A stretch of DNA of 64,000 bases. Origin: Nipponacmea schrenckii. Its lineage: Eukaryota > Mollusca > Gastropoda > Lottiidae. Positions 1 to 14,302 of the stretch are shown here, one piece after another. Position numbers and translations under genes: made by a program. Location of the stretch: contig CM060199.1 in assembly GCA_030562195.1 (NCBI GenBank), positions 11,242,338-11,306,337 of the forward strand, given 5' to 3'. The notes under the pieces were generated by a model, which had not been told where the DNA came from, ran no database searches, and saw nothing but the letters and a program-made list of their open reading frames with translations. Within the stretch, counting starts at the first letter, position 1; each line of letters begins with the position of its first letter.

Positions 1-657
1 AATCGAGATAGATACTAATAACATTTAAGGCTCTTTGAGATAGAGACAAGAGAAAACGCTTAGTTGTAGTGGAATTGAAGGGCTACAGATGTCTGACTGA
101 AAATGGAATATTATAAATCTATGTAATCCATATATAGGCCTATATATAAATTGGGAACAATCCTAAACATATCAAAATTTGGATAACCTGGTTACAATAC
201 CTTCATGTAACAAGCTATTATTTATTTCAAAAAACTTTGATTGTGATTTGGAAAATTCATAAACAGGTCTAGAAGTTTTTATCATCATCAAATATATAAG
301 ATGCATGAAATACTGTAATTATTGCACTCTTACCGGTATTTAGATCTAAGACAAGGGAGGCAAATATTGATTTAGAGTTTAATTATCCCCCCTGTTGTGA
401 TCTAACAATTACAGTGTCTCAGATTAACGCCTTGAGGCTAAATTGGACAAGGGAGGTAATAATGTAATCACCAGGTTAAGAAACTTGAGAAATATGAGAT
501 ATATATGCTTTAAATACACCTATCGTTGGTAAAGAGAAAGAATTTTTCTTTATATGAAAAAAAAACCCTCTGAAAAGTCCAGCCCCCCAATTAATTTTTG
601 TTGACAGAAATATATGGTTTAAAATTTGATTAATTTGTGTCATATTGTATATCATAG
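1..657. other. Intronic or upstream sequence of PHF10
   Basis: No coding exon was recognised here. The stretch ends in a splice acceptor (TATCATAG at 650-657) that opens the first readable PHF10 exon, whose first codon is completed by one base from an upstream exon. The missing N-terminal exons therefore lie before position 1 or are unrecognised here. The sequence is AT-rich with no repeat that I could define. Confidence 0.6.
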
Positions 658-3600
658 GACTAACGGCTGTACGAAGTGAAGATATTTATGATTTGATGTA
701 CAAAGATTATCCTGAAAAATATGAGGTACACTTAGTTTTCGACTAAATTAAACTTAAGAGGTTGCTGTATATCAAAGCCTTTCTGTTTACAAATGAGACA
801 AATCCAAATCAAGATCCATATATATTATAATTGTTTTCTTATATAATCCCAGTGGAAAAATGTTTCTTTTGTTCGTGAAATTTTGTTCACACAATCAACC
901 TTGAGCACATGAGAAGGAAATATTTCTAAGATTGACCATGAGTGGAATAATGTAGAAAGCCTGGGAATATTATTATTTTGGGTTGCTTTTGTTGAAGTGG
1001 TCTTAAAAGATAAAATGGACCCATATCCAGTGCTATAGATTCATACTAACTATTTTAATACTTTTTAGGAGTTTTTAACATACATGCATGGCAAACAAAG
1101 GGAGACGATTTATGAACAACATAAAGAATATGATGTGGTAGGTAAAGTATTTTTTTCAAATTTGCCTATAAATCACCATGAACATAGGTTATTTATGAAA
1201 GACAATCTAGAAAGTATCTACAAATCATAATTAAAGGTAAATGAATCATTTCTTGCATAAACTGTATTGAATATAATAACTTAATAGTAAGGAAGGGAAT
1301 TTCTTGTTAGGAAGGAGTAAATCCAAACCACAATAGAACAATGGTATGAACAGATTGTTAATTATTTTATCAATAAGTTGATTGGAAATACAAGTTTTAT
1401 TTCTAGAAGAAAATTTTGTAACATTATTTCAGCCAAATGTAGAAAAAAGTAAATTAGCAGAATATATGAAAAAAGCTGTCAAATCTGCAGCAGAATTTAA
1501 TTCTCAGATGCAGAAAGAAAGAAGAGAAGAACGAAAAGCCTTTTTCGATCTTCAAACCTTTGTAAGTAGCCTTAATTTAGTTCTCATAACCAGTTTAGGG
1601 TAAAACGAAAAACAGCAGATTTCTGATTTGATTTTATCTAGTCTAGTCTATTACTTAGTCTTACAGGTAATTGAAAAATTTCAACTATTTTCAATTTGCA
1701 GAGTGTTCACTATCCTGTGAACAGATATAAGAAATTACCCCCGGAATTAACAAAAGCTAGTGCTTATCCTATAGCCTTAATACCAGGCCAGTTTCAAGAT
1801 CATTATACAACGTAAGTAGAAATCTTTGAAGCTGTATTTTTGAATAATATTTTTAAAGAGTTTTACTGTTTCTTTGGTCTTTTGATATATTTAATAAAAA
1901 GGTGCTGTTTGTTAGACTTAATGTTATTGCTCCATCAAAAAAAGATAAGATTATCTGCTTGAATTTTCACTTTTGAAATAAAAATGTTGTAAAGATATTA
2001 TTGCTGTTTTAAAGATATACAGCAGATGAGTTGAAATATTTACCTATTAATACAGCTATGTATGATGCTCCAAAATGGATGGACACAGAAGAACCTAAAG
2101 AAACCAATCAGACATCAGAAGTTGAGGACAGTCAAGGGGTTCGTGAATTTAATTTTCGTTAAAGAAAAATTAATATATTAGACAAATTAATGGGATTAAA
2201 AATAATGACAAATGACTTAGGTCAATCTTTTTTGAATAATTTACCAAGTGATAAGATGCTACCCCTGTCCTCCAGTGTGCAGTTTACCACACCTTTAAGT
2301 TTGAATTTACAAAGGAATACAGGAATCTGAAATTGAAAATTGTACTGTTTACAGGAGAAAACAGCAAGTAGTGATGGTGACAGTGATTCTGGTAGTGATT
2401 CGGGAAGTGACAGTGGAGACGAGAAGGAGGAAAAGGATAAAGAGAAGCCAGTTGTGAGTTTGAGTTTCTTGGTTTAAACTCTTTTAAAAAATTTTCTTTC
2501 AAAAATCTAGGCATCGTCTGTCTTTGTATTTTGTGTTCTTAATGAATGATTTTAAAAGTTGATCATAACACAATATTATTTTATATTACTAGTAGTACTG
2601 AAACACAAGAGTCTGACTTCTAGAGAAACTAGCCCTGGAATCAAAGTTCTTCTTACCTTCAGGGAGATTCAAACCAATATCACAGAAGACAACCTTGCAT
2701 TTCGCCACTTCAATTGTTTTTTAATTTTAATGTGACTTGGAAAATTTAACCAAACGTGACCAACTAATTTTATGCAGCTTTGGTGATCTGTCACACCTTA
2801 TAACTTGGCGGTCATTTTAGTTATCAACATATTGTGAATTCTGTGTGCATTTGTTTTTTATTATCTAGAAGCCAGAACCAGTAAAAGAAACTACATGTCG
2901 AAGATGTGAAATTAAAAATAAAAATAAGAAAAGAATACGAAGGGTTAAAGAAGACATTATAAATTGTTCAGAATGTGGTGCTGGAGGTTTGTTAACTTTT
3001 GAATTTATCAATTGTGAAATTCATGAATAAAGACATGAATGGGCAATTAATTAGGAATAAGTTGGACCTTCACCTCTTCAACTTGTCTTAAGTTAAGACA
3101 CAATTCCATCTAATTCTTGCTAAGGGGACATGATTTTAAAGAAGATAAAGCCATACAAGATTGTCATTTCCTTGCTCTTTTGCATCTTGAAAAACAATGT
3201 TCTTCAAAAACACACATTTACGTATTCCTCAGCCTATGTTATTTTTCAATGTGTTTTTTTTTTCCCAGGTCATCCAACATGTTTAGAATTAACAGAAGAA
3301 ATGGTTGGAGTTATACAGACGTATCCATGGCAGTGTATGGAATGTAAAACTTGTGTTGAATGTATGGATCCATATGATGAGGTAGGTATTGAATGTCACA
3401 TCAACAGCATTAGATTCTTCAAGAGGACAAGAGCAACAAGACCTTTCTCCTGATTGCTCTAGGCATTGTTTAATTCAGTTATTTGTTTGTATAACTTGTT
3501 CCTCAAATGTAGTAATCATATTGAAGATTTACTTATTTGCAATTTGAGAATAATAGTAATCTGATATCTGCCGTGTAGTGAAAAACTGGACCTTTTGTCC

Positions 3601-4812
3601 TTTCATTGTGTAACAAAACAAATTTTTAATAAAGAACAGGGGGCAAAATAAAGAGTATGTTTGAGGAAAGGTTCCCTCTTTTATGATAGCGTATATTGCT
3701 GTCATCCATTGCTTGTAAACACAATTCTTGACAAATTTTAACATATTGAAAATTATTTAGTAGGAGTTATTCCCCTTGTTTTCTGACATGTTTTCAAACA
3801 CTCTTAAATATTCAATTCTTGATGGTTTGGTGGTAGAGTGTTTAATTTGAGGATGAACCTTATTGAAAATCATCGAAATTGAAAAATATTAAGTATGAGT
3901 TATTTCCCTTATTCTTGAAAATGTGTTCAATTTAACTTGTAAATACTAGAAAGCACAGTTCTTGATGGATTTTAATGAAAATTGGCATGAGTATTTGTAA
4001 TCACCCAGGATAAACCCTATTAAAAAACAGATGAATCAAAAAATATTAAACACATTCAATTTTTAATTTTATTTGATTGTTTATAACCACCCTAGGACGA
4101 ACTCTATTGAAAATAAAAAATACTGAAATATATTAAATGAATTATTGCGATTCTTGATAGATTTTAATGAAACTTAGTAAATTTATCATCCCAGAAAAGA
4201 AGTGTATGACTGAAGGTTGAATATTTCATCCCTGTGATTGAAACTGTACTGTGAAGTTTTTAATCAAATTCAATGCTGCCAGTTGGCGTATATGACTTTG
4301 CCTGGCTAGCTATCTTTAACAATTTTGGATCAGTAATAAATTTTCTATTAAAAGGATAAGATGATGTTTTGTGACCGGTGTGATCGAGGCTACCATACTT
4401 TTTGTGTGGGTATGAAGGCAATTCCTACTGGACGATGGGAATGCAAGAGTTGTAAAGGTACTACATCCTCACCAAAAACAGAAACACCAAAGTCCAAGTA
4501 AGAATACTTTATTCTATAAATATGGTTTATTTTATACGGAAACTGGACTGATTCTCAATAAATTTAAAATGTTACCTTGGGGGGGACTAAAACCTACAGT
4601 GATTGAAAGCAATAATCTTGTAAGATTGAGGTAGTAAAGGCAGCTATAATCAAAACATAGTACACCACTTTTAAAAGGTTCAGGTGGCTCCTCAATATGC
4701 TTTCAAATTTTATCCTAGCAGATGGCAAGAAAACTCATATCCACTACATGTAGTATAACTGTTTCCAAATATTATTTGAACATTTAATTTTTCTTTCAGA
4801 AAGGGTAAATAA
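658..4812 (+). CDS. PHF10: PHD finger protein 10 (BAF45a), 5'-partial
   Basis: Subunit of the PBAF SWI/SNF chromatin-remodelling complex, acting in the nucleus. Ten coding exons: 658-725, 1069-1137, 1433-1561, 1702-1811, 2015-2138, 2355-2453, 2869-2986, 3269-3381, 4355-4497, 4800-4812 (986 nt, in frame, stop TAA). The first part matches the SAY region ([17 protein letters not shown]; later [20 protein letters not shown]). A Ser/Asp/Gly-rich acidic linker ([19 protein letters not shown]) follows, then two tandem PHD fingers. PHD1 has CRRC, CSEC and GHPTC; PHD2 has [24 protein letters not shown] and WECKSC. The end is short and basic (TPKSKKGK), as in vertebrate PHF10. The N terminus is outside the window. 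Family assignment is from the order and wording of the SAY and PHD motifs; DPF1-3 are excluded by the SAY domain and the lack of a Kruppel-type finger. Confidence 0.93.
3758..4330 (+). repeat. Dispersed ~150-bp repeat, copy A (PHF10 intron)
   Basis: Imperfect tandem units sit in the last long intron of PHF10. Each unit contains a 'gagttatt...ccctt' start, 'ttcttgatggattttaatga', 'gtaatcacccaggataaacc' and an 'aaaaatatt' end. Relatives occur at 14303-14700 (same strand) and 63785-64000 (opposite strand). The 3' end (AATGCTGCCAG.TGGCGTAT...TTGCCTGGC) is shared with the copy at the window end. Confidence 0.6.
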
Positions 4813-5691
4813 AAGAACTATACCAACAACCAATGAAATAGTTTTATTCAACATCTTTCATATTCCACCACTGAAAATCATTCTTACATTCAATTTGAAG
4901 CATCAACAGATCATTTCAAAAAAGTTGTTTTGATATTTCAAAATGAACAGCCAATGGGAATCATTCTTTAATGGCTTATAATTTTATCATCGATTCTATC
5001 AATAGACATTGTTGTTGCTTTTTATTGTTCATTGTATTTAACTGTACATTTCATTCATTTTACAATAATATTTATCACTTGGAAAAGACCATAAGTGTCC
5101 TTTTGGCTTTGATTAACATATCCCAGGAGACATCATGAACACGAGATGAACCTATGAAGGCTACCAAAGGGCAATCATAAAGTCTCCATGGTTTACTTGA
5201 AGATTCAAAACTGCAAGAGTAGATATATTGTGTCATCCCTCAAACTTGTATTGAACACTTCCATACATGCATAATTTCTATTAATAAGAAACTATTTTGA
5301 ATATGTTTGGATAAGCCAATTTGAAAAATTGTTTCAAAAAAAAGTTTTGTTTTTTTTGTCGTTAAATCATACCTACATAATGAAAATTTACAGTTCAAAA
5401 ACAACAACACATGGTACAATTTCAAGCTGACACACAGATTAAATACTTAATTTGATCAAAAAATCTACACTATTATAGTTAATTGTGCATACAAAGATAT
5501 ATCCTTGATATAAATAAAGTGGATATTTAAATGAAAATCTTCATTTATGTAAAAACTAACCCGTTAAAAAATTTGTGACTTATCAAGCAACATGAGAAAT
5601 GATTTCTTTGAATCAATTCTTTTAAGATAGCTAAAGGCTTACCTAAATGCATTTATAAATAATAACTTTTATGAGAATAAATATATATCAA
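4813..5691. other. Convergent 3' regions of PHF10 and TMEM62
   Basis: The two genes point toward each other with 879 bp between stop codons. No further gene is seen. AATAAA occurs on the plus strand near 5512 and TTTATT (AATAAA on minus) at 5021-5026. These are candidate poly(A) signals for the two transcripts, which would then overlap as antisense 3' UTRs. This is only suggestive because the sequence is very AT-rich. Confidence 0.4.
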
Positions 5692-8600
5692 TCAACTGTA
5701 GGAAACAGTACAAGACTGCGTTCGTCCATCTTTAACTGAAACTTTATTTGAATAATAATATGTATAAATTGCAAATATAATGGAGCCTGTTCTTACAGGG
5801 CCTATTACAAATGCCTTGGAACCATATGCAGAGGGAAATTCTTTAAAAGTTAATAAAGATTGAAATACTAATAATATAATGAAAGGTATTTTTAAATAAG
5901 ACTGGGTAACTGTTCTAGAACGTAGCTTTGATCGTATATCTAGAATGTGACTGGTAATAAATAATAAAGGAATGTTGAATGTTATAATCTGAAAATAGAA
6001 TACAAATATTGTGATAAAGACACCGTTTAAAAGTTAACTAAAAAAAAATGGCAAATTACATCTACATAAAATAAATATATTCATATATAATTTACCACTG
6101 TTAAATATAATGAAATACATAGTCAATATAGTGCTCCTGAAAAATTATTGTCACAAAATGAAAGCCTGTTCAAAACAGCTGGGTAAGGAGTAATTCAACA
6201 GCTTGAATGAAATTTTAAGTGGGTCAGAGTGAAATGGTAAACTGGACTCTAGATCTCTATCGCGATGTAGCCTTTTTAATATGGACAAATAGGAAGTCCA
6301 ATGATATTATAGTATATGACATGAATTGCATCCTATCAATGCCAAGATGGCAACAGCTCCAACCTCGTCTTCGATGTGTGAAGTTTTAGATGAAATTGCA
6401 GACCAGTATCAGTGAAAGAAGTGTCAGACTCACCTGAAATAGGCCATAGAAATAAGTGTCACTGCCAGGTATGAAGGTATTCTTTAGGAATATTCCCCAT
6501 ACAAACACGCACCCAACATGATCTACTAATAAATCACCTACAAACCAAGGACCTGAAATGTAACATAGATTAAATCCAAATGATATGCTGTATTCATTGA
6601 GTTATATATAACTCTGGTAGTTTCACATCTTTCAGCACCTTCATAGGCTAAAGAAATAGGGCAATGTCATGAGGGAAGCTTTTTAAGTATAGAAGAATTA
6701 GTCTAACTGAAACCGTTAAGTATTTCATAGGCCATATTGCAGAAATTTATTTATTATAAGAGAAAAACTCACCAAAAGTGACATATAATAAAAAGAGAAT
6801 ATGAGAATAATACGTAAAATCAGTGCGAGAAGTTAACCATAATTTAAATAACCATTTATTACATAGAACACATAAAAAGCTTTCTCCTGTAACAAATAAA
6901 AGATATCATAACCATTTCCATTAGTAGTTGATCATTTCATAATTATTTTTGTATTTATCAATGTCCTGAAGACCAAGGAACTAGAACAATATGATTATAC
7001 AGTTAAATAAAAACTAAATAATTGTATCATCTGAATTGAACAATGAAATAACATTCTTCTGCTAATTTCTAACAAATATGCTAATAAAAATGCTCTGGGT
7101 ATGTTTTTTTATGTCCAACTGTAATGTTTGACTAAAGGAAAAATTTGGTAAATAGCTCCCCTTTGAAGTTAGACTCTTTGAAATTTTATTCCATGTGCAA
7201 TGTTCCTTACCTTCGAAGAAGAATTGTCTAATATTAGCACATTGCCGTAAGGATGTCAAGAATAATGTTAAAGAAAATACCAAACCACAAAAAAAGGTCT
7301 TGCCCTAAAAAACAAAAAATATAAAATAAATATGCAGATTACCCTATTATTTGAGTTCTATTAAACCTGTAGCAAGGATCAAGCAACCAGGAATACAAGG
7401 GAGAACTTTATGGTTTCATATTGTTACACTATTGGAAAGAAAATGTAAAAGAATACAATGACATACCAAAAATGAAATATTTGACATCAGTATTATTCGA
7501 GGCATAATGTTAAATTCTGGGTGACTTCCATCTAAGGAAAATGGCTGATTTATCTCATTTTTATTTCCTAAGTAATCCTAAAACAAACAGTGAAAGTTAA
7601 ACATGAACCTGGCTACAACATATTATACAACTTTCTGAGAAACATCTGATTGGGCTAATTAAGACAAGCAATATTTTGCAGTATGCAATGATAGAAATTT
7701 TGCCTAAACAGCAGCATTAGCCTACACAATTTGGATTTCCCACAGTCCTTGGAGGCTATGCATGCATATGTAATAAAAGCTGCTATATTGTTATAAAATC
7801 CTACGTACCTGGACTATAATGTTGATATAATGTAGACCTGTAAGATATTTGGAGGTATCCCAGGGTAATGTATGTAAGGGACCACTGACATGTGAGGCTG
7901 GGCCTAAGTTTATATTATCTATATAGACAGTAGCTGATACAATATCACCTTCACTAAATACTAGAAATCTGAAAAAAATTAAAGGAAATTTTTAATTTTT
8001 ACATAACAGGAATTACAAAAAATTATTATTATGAGGGATGGGTTGCTGCAGGTGATCTCTTTCAACTGATCCATCATATGCTTCAATGATAATATTTTTT
8101 CTAATTACTATTACCTGATATGTGTAGAAGATTGTATAAGATGAATTGGTTCATGACTGGAAGTTTGAAATAAAGCATGTTTAGGGTTGGTTAATAAAAT
8201 TACTGGCCATTCTGTTAATTTGACATCAACAAATGATAATATATCATTATCTATAGCTAACACACGATACCTAAAATATACAGAAATAAAAAAATGTTTC
8301 TCAAGTGTTTGGATGAATATCTGAATCTATTCGTATAAACTAAAATATAAAGTCATAGATCACTTACAGATACAATTTCAACAATGGTTAAACATGATTG
8401 AGGATATATGCTTATCAAGTTGTGGTACCATGGACTATGGTGCACCTCACAATTTAATCTTATACCTACATTCTGTTATCTCTCCAATCACCTAATTCTA
8501 GTTCTAACATACCAGTCTTTTGTTTAGTATACATACTTGGTACCATACCATTTAATGTGTGAAGATGTCCACAAAGATAGGCAATACCTTTCCTGAAATA

Positions 8601-11112
8601 AATAAACTAAATGGTCATATTTTTACACTTACTATAATAGGTATTGGGTTTTTAAAAAGAAAAAATTTACTATTTCCCTAAGGCAGGGTTAAAACAAAAT
8701 CTTTTAGCTAGAAAAGATAAATCCTTATCTTTGATGACTTAAACTAGCTTGTCAAATTATCACTCTACTTAATGAGGAAATTCCAATTGCTGTATCAAGG
8801 ATTAGATATCCACTGACTAACACAACTTCAGTGGTTGAAAGTGTCAAACCACAATGCCATGAAGCCTCCTACCTCATGATATGTTTTATGCCTGGCGGAT
8901 CTTGGACTATGACTGAAGTAGGATAATGACCAAACCATATTGTAAGATTACTAGGTTTATCTTCCTGAGCTAACTTGATAAGATCACTCTGACGTTCCTA
9001 AAACAGACAATTTTATATTTCTAAATCAATATTTCATTCATCGGCAAATCTTTAATCTTATTGAAATGTAGTTCTAGGAGTTTCTTTCATGTCCTTTTTG
9101 CAGATTACTTGAAAGTTGTCTTAACATGCGTGATCTGATAAGATTTTTCTTAGGATGTTCTTATTGCCTTGAGCGCAAATACCTGAACAGGTATGTCCCG
9201 TAAAACAAGAATATTCTTTACTATTGAAACCAGACTCAGATTTAATACTATAGGGCTTGATGATCAGTACATAAGAATTCACACAGATATTGTCTTGCAA
9301 AGTTTTGACTACCGAGTTTAGTCTTTGCTAATACAAATAAACAGCAAACTAATTCACAAGAAAAAGAAAAGATAAATATCTATTAGAACTTACAGTATTA
9401 AGTTGTCCAAAGAAATTAAAAGGTCTACGAGGTCCTGGGTCTGGGCAAGCATCAACACCTATAAATCTGTATTTACCATAGTTTTTGTTATGGGTATAGG
9501 AATATGATGTCATTGAATGTTTGCCCTGCCTAGAGTATTTCCTGGAATAGGCAAACTATAATAGACTAAACACCCCAATGAATACTTTAAAGGTTATCAC
9601 AAATCAAAAGTTCAAATCTTAGCTTTTCAAACCTCAAGGTTTAGACAAAAACAATAAAAGAGAGGCATCATTTGAGACCAGTTTAAGTTAAATAGTTAAA
9701 TTTTATTCAGACCAGGCCATTAATATATGTTCTGATTGAACATAGAAGGTTGCACATATCTAATGTGGTCACCTGAGTAGTTTTTACTGGACTAAAAAGT
9801 TTGTCAAAAATGAATTCTACCACATGCAAAGTGGTTAACTCTTATGGTAACGAGAAAATTATGGCATAACCTAGACTTACCTATAATAATTATGTGTATG
9901 CTCCAAATCAGGAACATCAAAAGCATCTAGAATCAAGAGGTGAAGTTCAGATTAGTTTGATAAAAAAACTGACTCAGAAATAGGAATAGGATGTAATTAA
10001 CAGCATTGAGTAATTGTGTTCAGGTAAAAAATTGTGAATTTGCGCCATGGTTTTTACAAAAGAAACCACGAAAAGGACCATAAATGTTTTTAAGTCGGTA
10101 TTGGGAAATTTCAGTTTATTCTTACCATGATTGCCTCTTATATCCAGCCACTTGGTTGGTTTCAAGACTTCCTCACACAGTTCAACCACCTGTTTATATT
10201 CCTTCCATTCTTCAACAAACTGTGTTGATGATACATGATTAGGATATTTAGCATCAACTAAATCACCTGTGAAAGTAGAAAATATTTTTTTGTAAGATAC
10301 ACAAAATAGTACAATCATTATTATTCCACATGCAACATTCTGAAATAGAAGACGCTTTATGCATAAGCTTTCTACATACACATTTGACTGTTCTTTTATA
10401 ATAAATGTTTATTATGTAGACCTATTTGTGTATAAATATATCACGCTTTTTTTTTTAAAAGTAGCTTATGACTGCTCTAATCCATTACCTGTGGTGATTA
10501 CAATTTCTGGTTTTATAACACTTAAATGATTTTTACATAAATTAACCAAATCAGGACCTCTCTTGAAATCTTTATATTTACTAATGTGGAGATCAGAAAT
10601 CTGAAATAGTAATACATACAAATACATTACTAAACCTGATAGCTTGGCTATGAATGATTATTTATAGCTTTGTCTAAAAAATAACCTTTTAAGATTGTTG
10701 GGTTCAATATCTGCTACATTTAAAAGGGATGTTACCTTGTCTTGTAGGTCATACTATCCCAACTTACTGTGTTGTTATTTGAAGCACAAGATTAAGACAC
10801 AAACAAACTTACAAAGTAGCCTAAACCTAAAGATATTACAATTCATATGACTCAAACTTGTTACAGCATTTTACCAAAGGTCACAAGTAAACGTAAAAAA
10901 AAATTTACCTGCACAAACCAGAACAAATTTTCCAGTTTGTCACTCAGATGGTGCCCAGTTTTATCAGGGTCGAGTTGATAAGACGGTGTATTATCATTGT
11001 CATCTATATAGTATTCTTTGTCAGGGTTTAAAGAGTCATAAAGTAATGAGAAAATCAAACCCAAAATGATTAAAATGCCGATTAAAAAACTAAATAACTT
11101 CATATTGGACAT
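5692..11112 (-). CDS. TMEM62: TMEM62-type transmembrane metallophosphoesterase
   Basis: Calcineurin-like metallophosphoesterase with an N-terminal signal anchor and a C-terminal multi-pass membrane region; substrate unknown. Fourteen coding exons in transcript order: 11112-10909, 10600-10489, 10266-10126, 9926-9881, 9541-9394, 8997-8873, 8592-8470, 8270-8115, 7968-7809, 7577-7467, 7304-7211, 6886-6773, 6552-6434, 5988-5692. They total 1950 nt or 649 aa, close to the vertebrate length. The anchor is KLFSFLIGILIILGLIFSLL. Metal and catalytic motifs appear in order: SDLHIS, TTGDLVDA, GNHDAF, WFGHYP, CGHLHT. A beta-rich segment (SHVSGPLHTLPWD) follows, then hydrophobic helices including GPWFVGDLLVDH. 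The start ATG is followed directly by the anchor. Exon 7 must use donor GTAGGT so that RMYR is read across the junction; using a GT five bases later would create a stop. Confidence 0.93.
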
Positions 11113-11693
11113 AGAAACGCGTGTTCTGACGAAATTTTGAGGTGAACTTGCGTGTCATTTCTATATTATTATAGACATAATCACATTTTGCATTATTTCA
11201 AGCTGTCTGCTAAAATTTTTGTCAGGAAATGGAGAGTAAATTAAAGGGAAATAACTCTCAGTTATTAACCAACATTTTTTAAGGAACACAGTATCATAAT
11301 TATACATAGCCTACTATAATAGCCTTCAAGCCTTGCATATTAGTCGAGTTGTTTTAACAGCCGGTATTTGACGATCTTAATCTTTTTTTACGAACATATG
11401 GTTTGTACAATCACAGAAGAGAACTTGTATGTGATTCTCGCCCAATACATCGAAACAAAACTGTAGGTTTTGTTGACAATTTAGTGCAAATGTAAAATTT
11501 CTAAAAAAATGGGTTTCCAATTTAATATATTTGATGATATAGGCCTAAATCTCAAAAGATGAACTTATGTATCAATTTTACATTTTACATATAAAATAGC
11601 AATGATAAGTCCGGACGACTGTCATTTTGTCAAGACAAGAAATACATGTGAATTGACCAACCATCGATCGAAACTGTTGATTCAGAAATCCTC

Positions 11694-12009
11694 AATCAGT
11701 CAGTCTGAAAATTGTGTGTCCTGTTGACAAAATCTACAATTGTTATTACATGTACTTTCTTTTTGTTGTATCAGTGTGGGCCTGCACAGTAGTCTATTTA
11801 TAACTCTTTGATTTTCCAATATGGCGGGACGTTCATAATATCTTAAGACATTATGATTTTCAAACACGGATAAATATGTATACCCATGGATTTGAAGGCT
11901 CAAATTTCAAAGGTAAGCTCTGTAGACTATGTCTGATTAGCTAAACAAAAGATTTTATGTGTTTGAGGCTGTCGGATGATTGTCCGAAACAAATCAAGCT
12001 TGTGCCCCG
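11694..12009 (-). mobile_element. MITE fragment, copy 1 (truncated)
   Basis: Nearly identical, in reverse orientation, to 62216-62525. The intact end is at 12009 (CAAGCTTGTGCCCC then GTTAA), matching the terminal repeat of the full copy. The other end breaks off at about 11694 after the shared CAGACTGACTGA. Both copies keep an identical 67-codon open frame, which reflects recent origin rather than a proven protein. Confidence 0.7.
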
Positions 12010-13054
12010 TTAAAGGTTAGAGTTGCAGGAACTAGGCCTACAGACGTCTGATTGTAAATGGTGACGGGTTATGAGGTCTGAAACATAATATGAATTATTA
12101 TGTTATATCCAAATAGCTAGCCGTTCTCCACACAGTTCTACCAAAAGAATACTTTTCGACCTTCTGTAAAATGCATACACTGGTAACTAAAATTTGCCTA
12201 CTGCCTCTAAAACAGAATCGGATGTGTATTTGGTTACAACCATGAAGCTAAAATATCTGAATGTAATCATAAGAATTTAATGTGAAATTTTGCAGCACTT
12301 TAAGAAAGAAAACGTTTATCTGACAATCAAAATATCACATAATTGTCAACCACTATATATAAGTAAGCCCTTGCTGATTGGCTGAAAAGTGGGTTAGGTT
12401 CTGAACAGAAAGAAGCTTCTTGATCTGACAATGATATATTTGTGAGAATACATTAACCGTAAAATAGACATCAATTTAGACGTAGAACTGTCCACTGGAA
12501 TATTTTGACCTAATTTCTTACTCATGGAATGAAATAATGAATTTCTCTATGGCAAATTACACATAACCACACAATTATTGTAAACATAACTTTAACCCTG
12601 TGCCTGTGCCTTATATTGAATAGTAACTTGTTACTTTTCAATCACCCTAATCTCTATGGCAACCTATTTATATTTTCACTATAAAAATTTTAATCTTGTT
12701 TAAAAGGGCCTTCATCTAAACTAGTATATTAAGTAAATTGTCTGGGTTGTTTTTTGGGGTTTTTTTCAAAGAGAAACAGGCATTTGGTATATATTGAGCT
12801 CTTTCGGGGACATTCATTAAATATTTTGTGAAACTTTATATCAGCACTGTATAGAAACTTAAGCAAACTAACTTCACACTGCCTGTTAATCAAGTGTCGG
12901 TCCAGTTTTATTGTTTTCATAAAGGCAGTGCATGTCAAAAATTTGATGTATCGTTATTTCTTGTCAATTTTTCACAAAACTTCACGATTTTATCTTTTCA
13001 AATTATTGTCATATTGAAATCACCAATATTGATGCCGAACTTCGCGGAATTCGG

Positions 13055-13507
13055 AATATTGACGTTAATAATAATATCCTCAAGCTATTTTACGATACAT
13101 CATCTCATCTTAGAACTACAAAATTCAACGGTTGGTTAAATCATCTGCTCAAACCCAATTTTTCATCATGTATATATGTAAAAAGATATATGAGTTCGTT
13201 TTCAATGGCTTAATATAATATCAGTAACTCTCTCAAAAAATTCAAAACGGCAGATATTCATGTTTCATGCATGGGGTTTGTATTGACTTGGATCAGATCA
13301 ATCTACCTTCAAATTTTTGCTAGTGCTTTGCAATATTACGGAACATGGCAAATGTTGCCAAATGTGGATAGTCAAGAAACCTTAAATATTGACGTAAATA
13401 ATAAAAGCCTCGAGCTATTGTTCTACGATACATCATCTCATGTTAAAACAACACCTTCAAACACCTGTCAAAAACAACGGTTGGTCAAGTTATCTTCTCA
13501 AATCCTA
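13055..13507 (+). repeat. Two-copy direct duplication (~105-120 bp units)
   Basis: Unit 1 (about 13055-13158) and unit 2 (about 13385-13507) share, in order, ATATTGACGT.AATAATA, CTCAAGCTATT / CTCGAGCTATT, TACGATACATCATCTCAT and CAACGGTTGGT.AA.T. Unit 2 carries a short insertion before the last motif. No terminal repeats or target duplications were recognised. Confidence 0.65.
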
Positions 13508-14302
13508 TATGTCACTAAGAAACGATTTACTAGTTCCTCTAGGTTTTAGATATTATCTAATTTATTAGTATACATATTATGTCGATTGTCATGCATGGGA
13601 ACTGATTTCAGTTGGATCTTCGTGAAGATTAAATGCTTTATTTTTCACTTTGGTCAGCTGAAGATACATATACAGACTTCATAGCAGATATAGGCTACAG
13701 ACTTGTTTTGCAGCTGCATTTGACATAAATTCGGAGGTATGGCTAAACAGGGGGCAGACTGTTTTTCACACAAACCGTCCGTGACATGTCTTTGGTCTTA
13801 ATATTCAAAGAACATCTTAAAATATAATATAATAAATTATAATATATAAATCAAAGAATATGTAACAACAAATATACATAATATGAGACATTCCTAACGA
13901 GCGAGAATTGGTATAAATTCACGAGAAACTTTCCTGAAATTCAGAAAATAAACCATATTTAAAAATAAATATATATCTATTCGATTGGAAAAGTAAGTAT
14001 ATGGATGTTTTATTTACTAGTAGGCTATATATTTTTCTTTAACATTCGAAGACGAGTTCGATTAAATTAAATTTCACTAAATTCACATAAATTTGGGATT
14101 ATCGGAATTTTAAAGATAAGAAAAAAATAACCAAATAATATTTAGATTACGGTGTATTTTTCTCTCTCTTTTAAAAACCATGAGGTGTAAAGTTCTGGAT
14201 TAAATGCCTTGATGCGGTATATATAGATTTTCTTCATTATGAACGTTTATACGCATTTTGTGTGTGAATATAACCGTCGCCCATTTCTGTCTGTGCTAGA
14301 GA

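Noticed and set aside
9974..10381. 135-codon minus-strand frame
   Set aside because: It is TMEM62 exon 3 read through into both flanking introns; the splice-supported exon is 10266-10126.
11700..11903. 67-codon frame conserved in two copies (also 62322-62525)
   Set aside because: Conservation is explained by two recent copies of the same MITE; it begins with a non-ATG codon and has no domain.
13271..13549. 92-codon plus-strand frame
   Set aside because: Covers unit 2 of a local direct duplication, no domain, no splice support, and unit 1 does not keep the frame.
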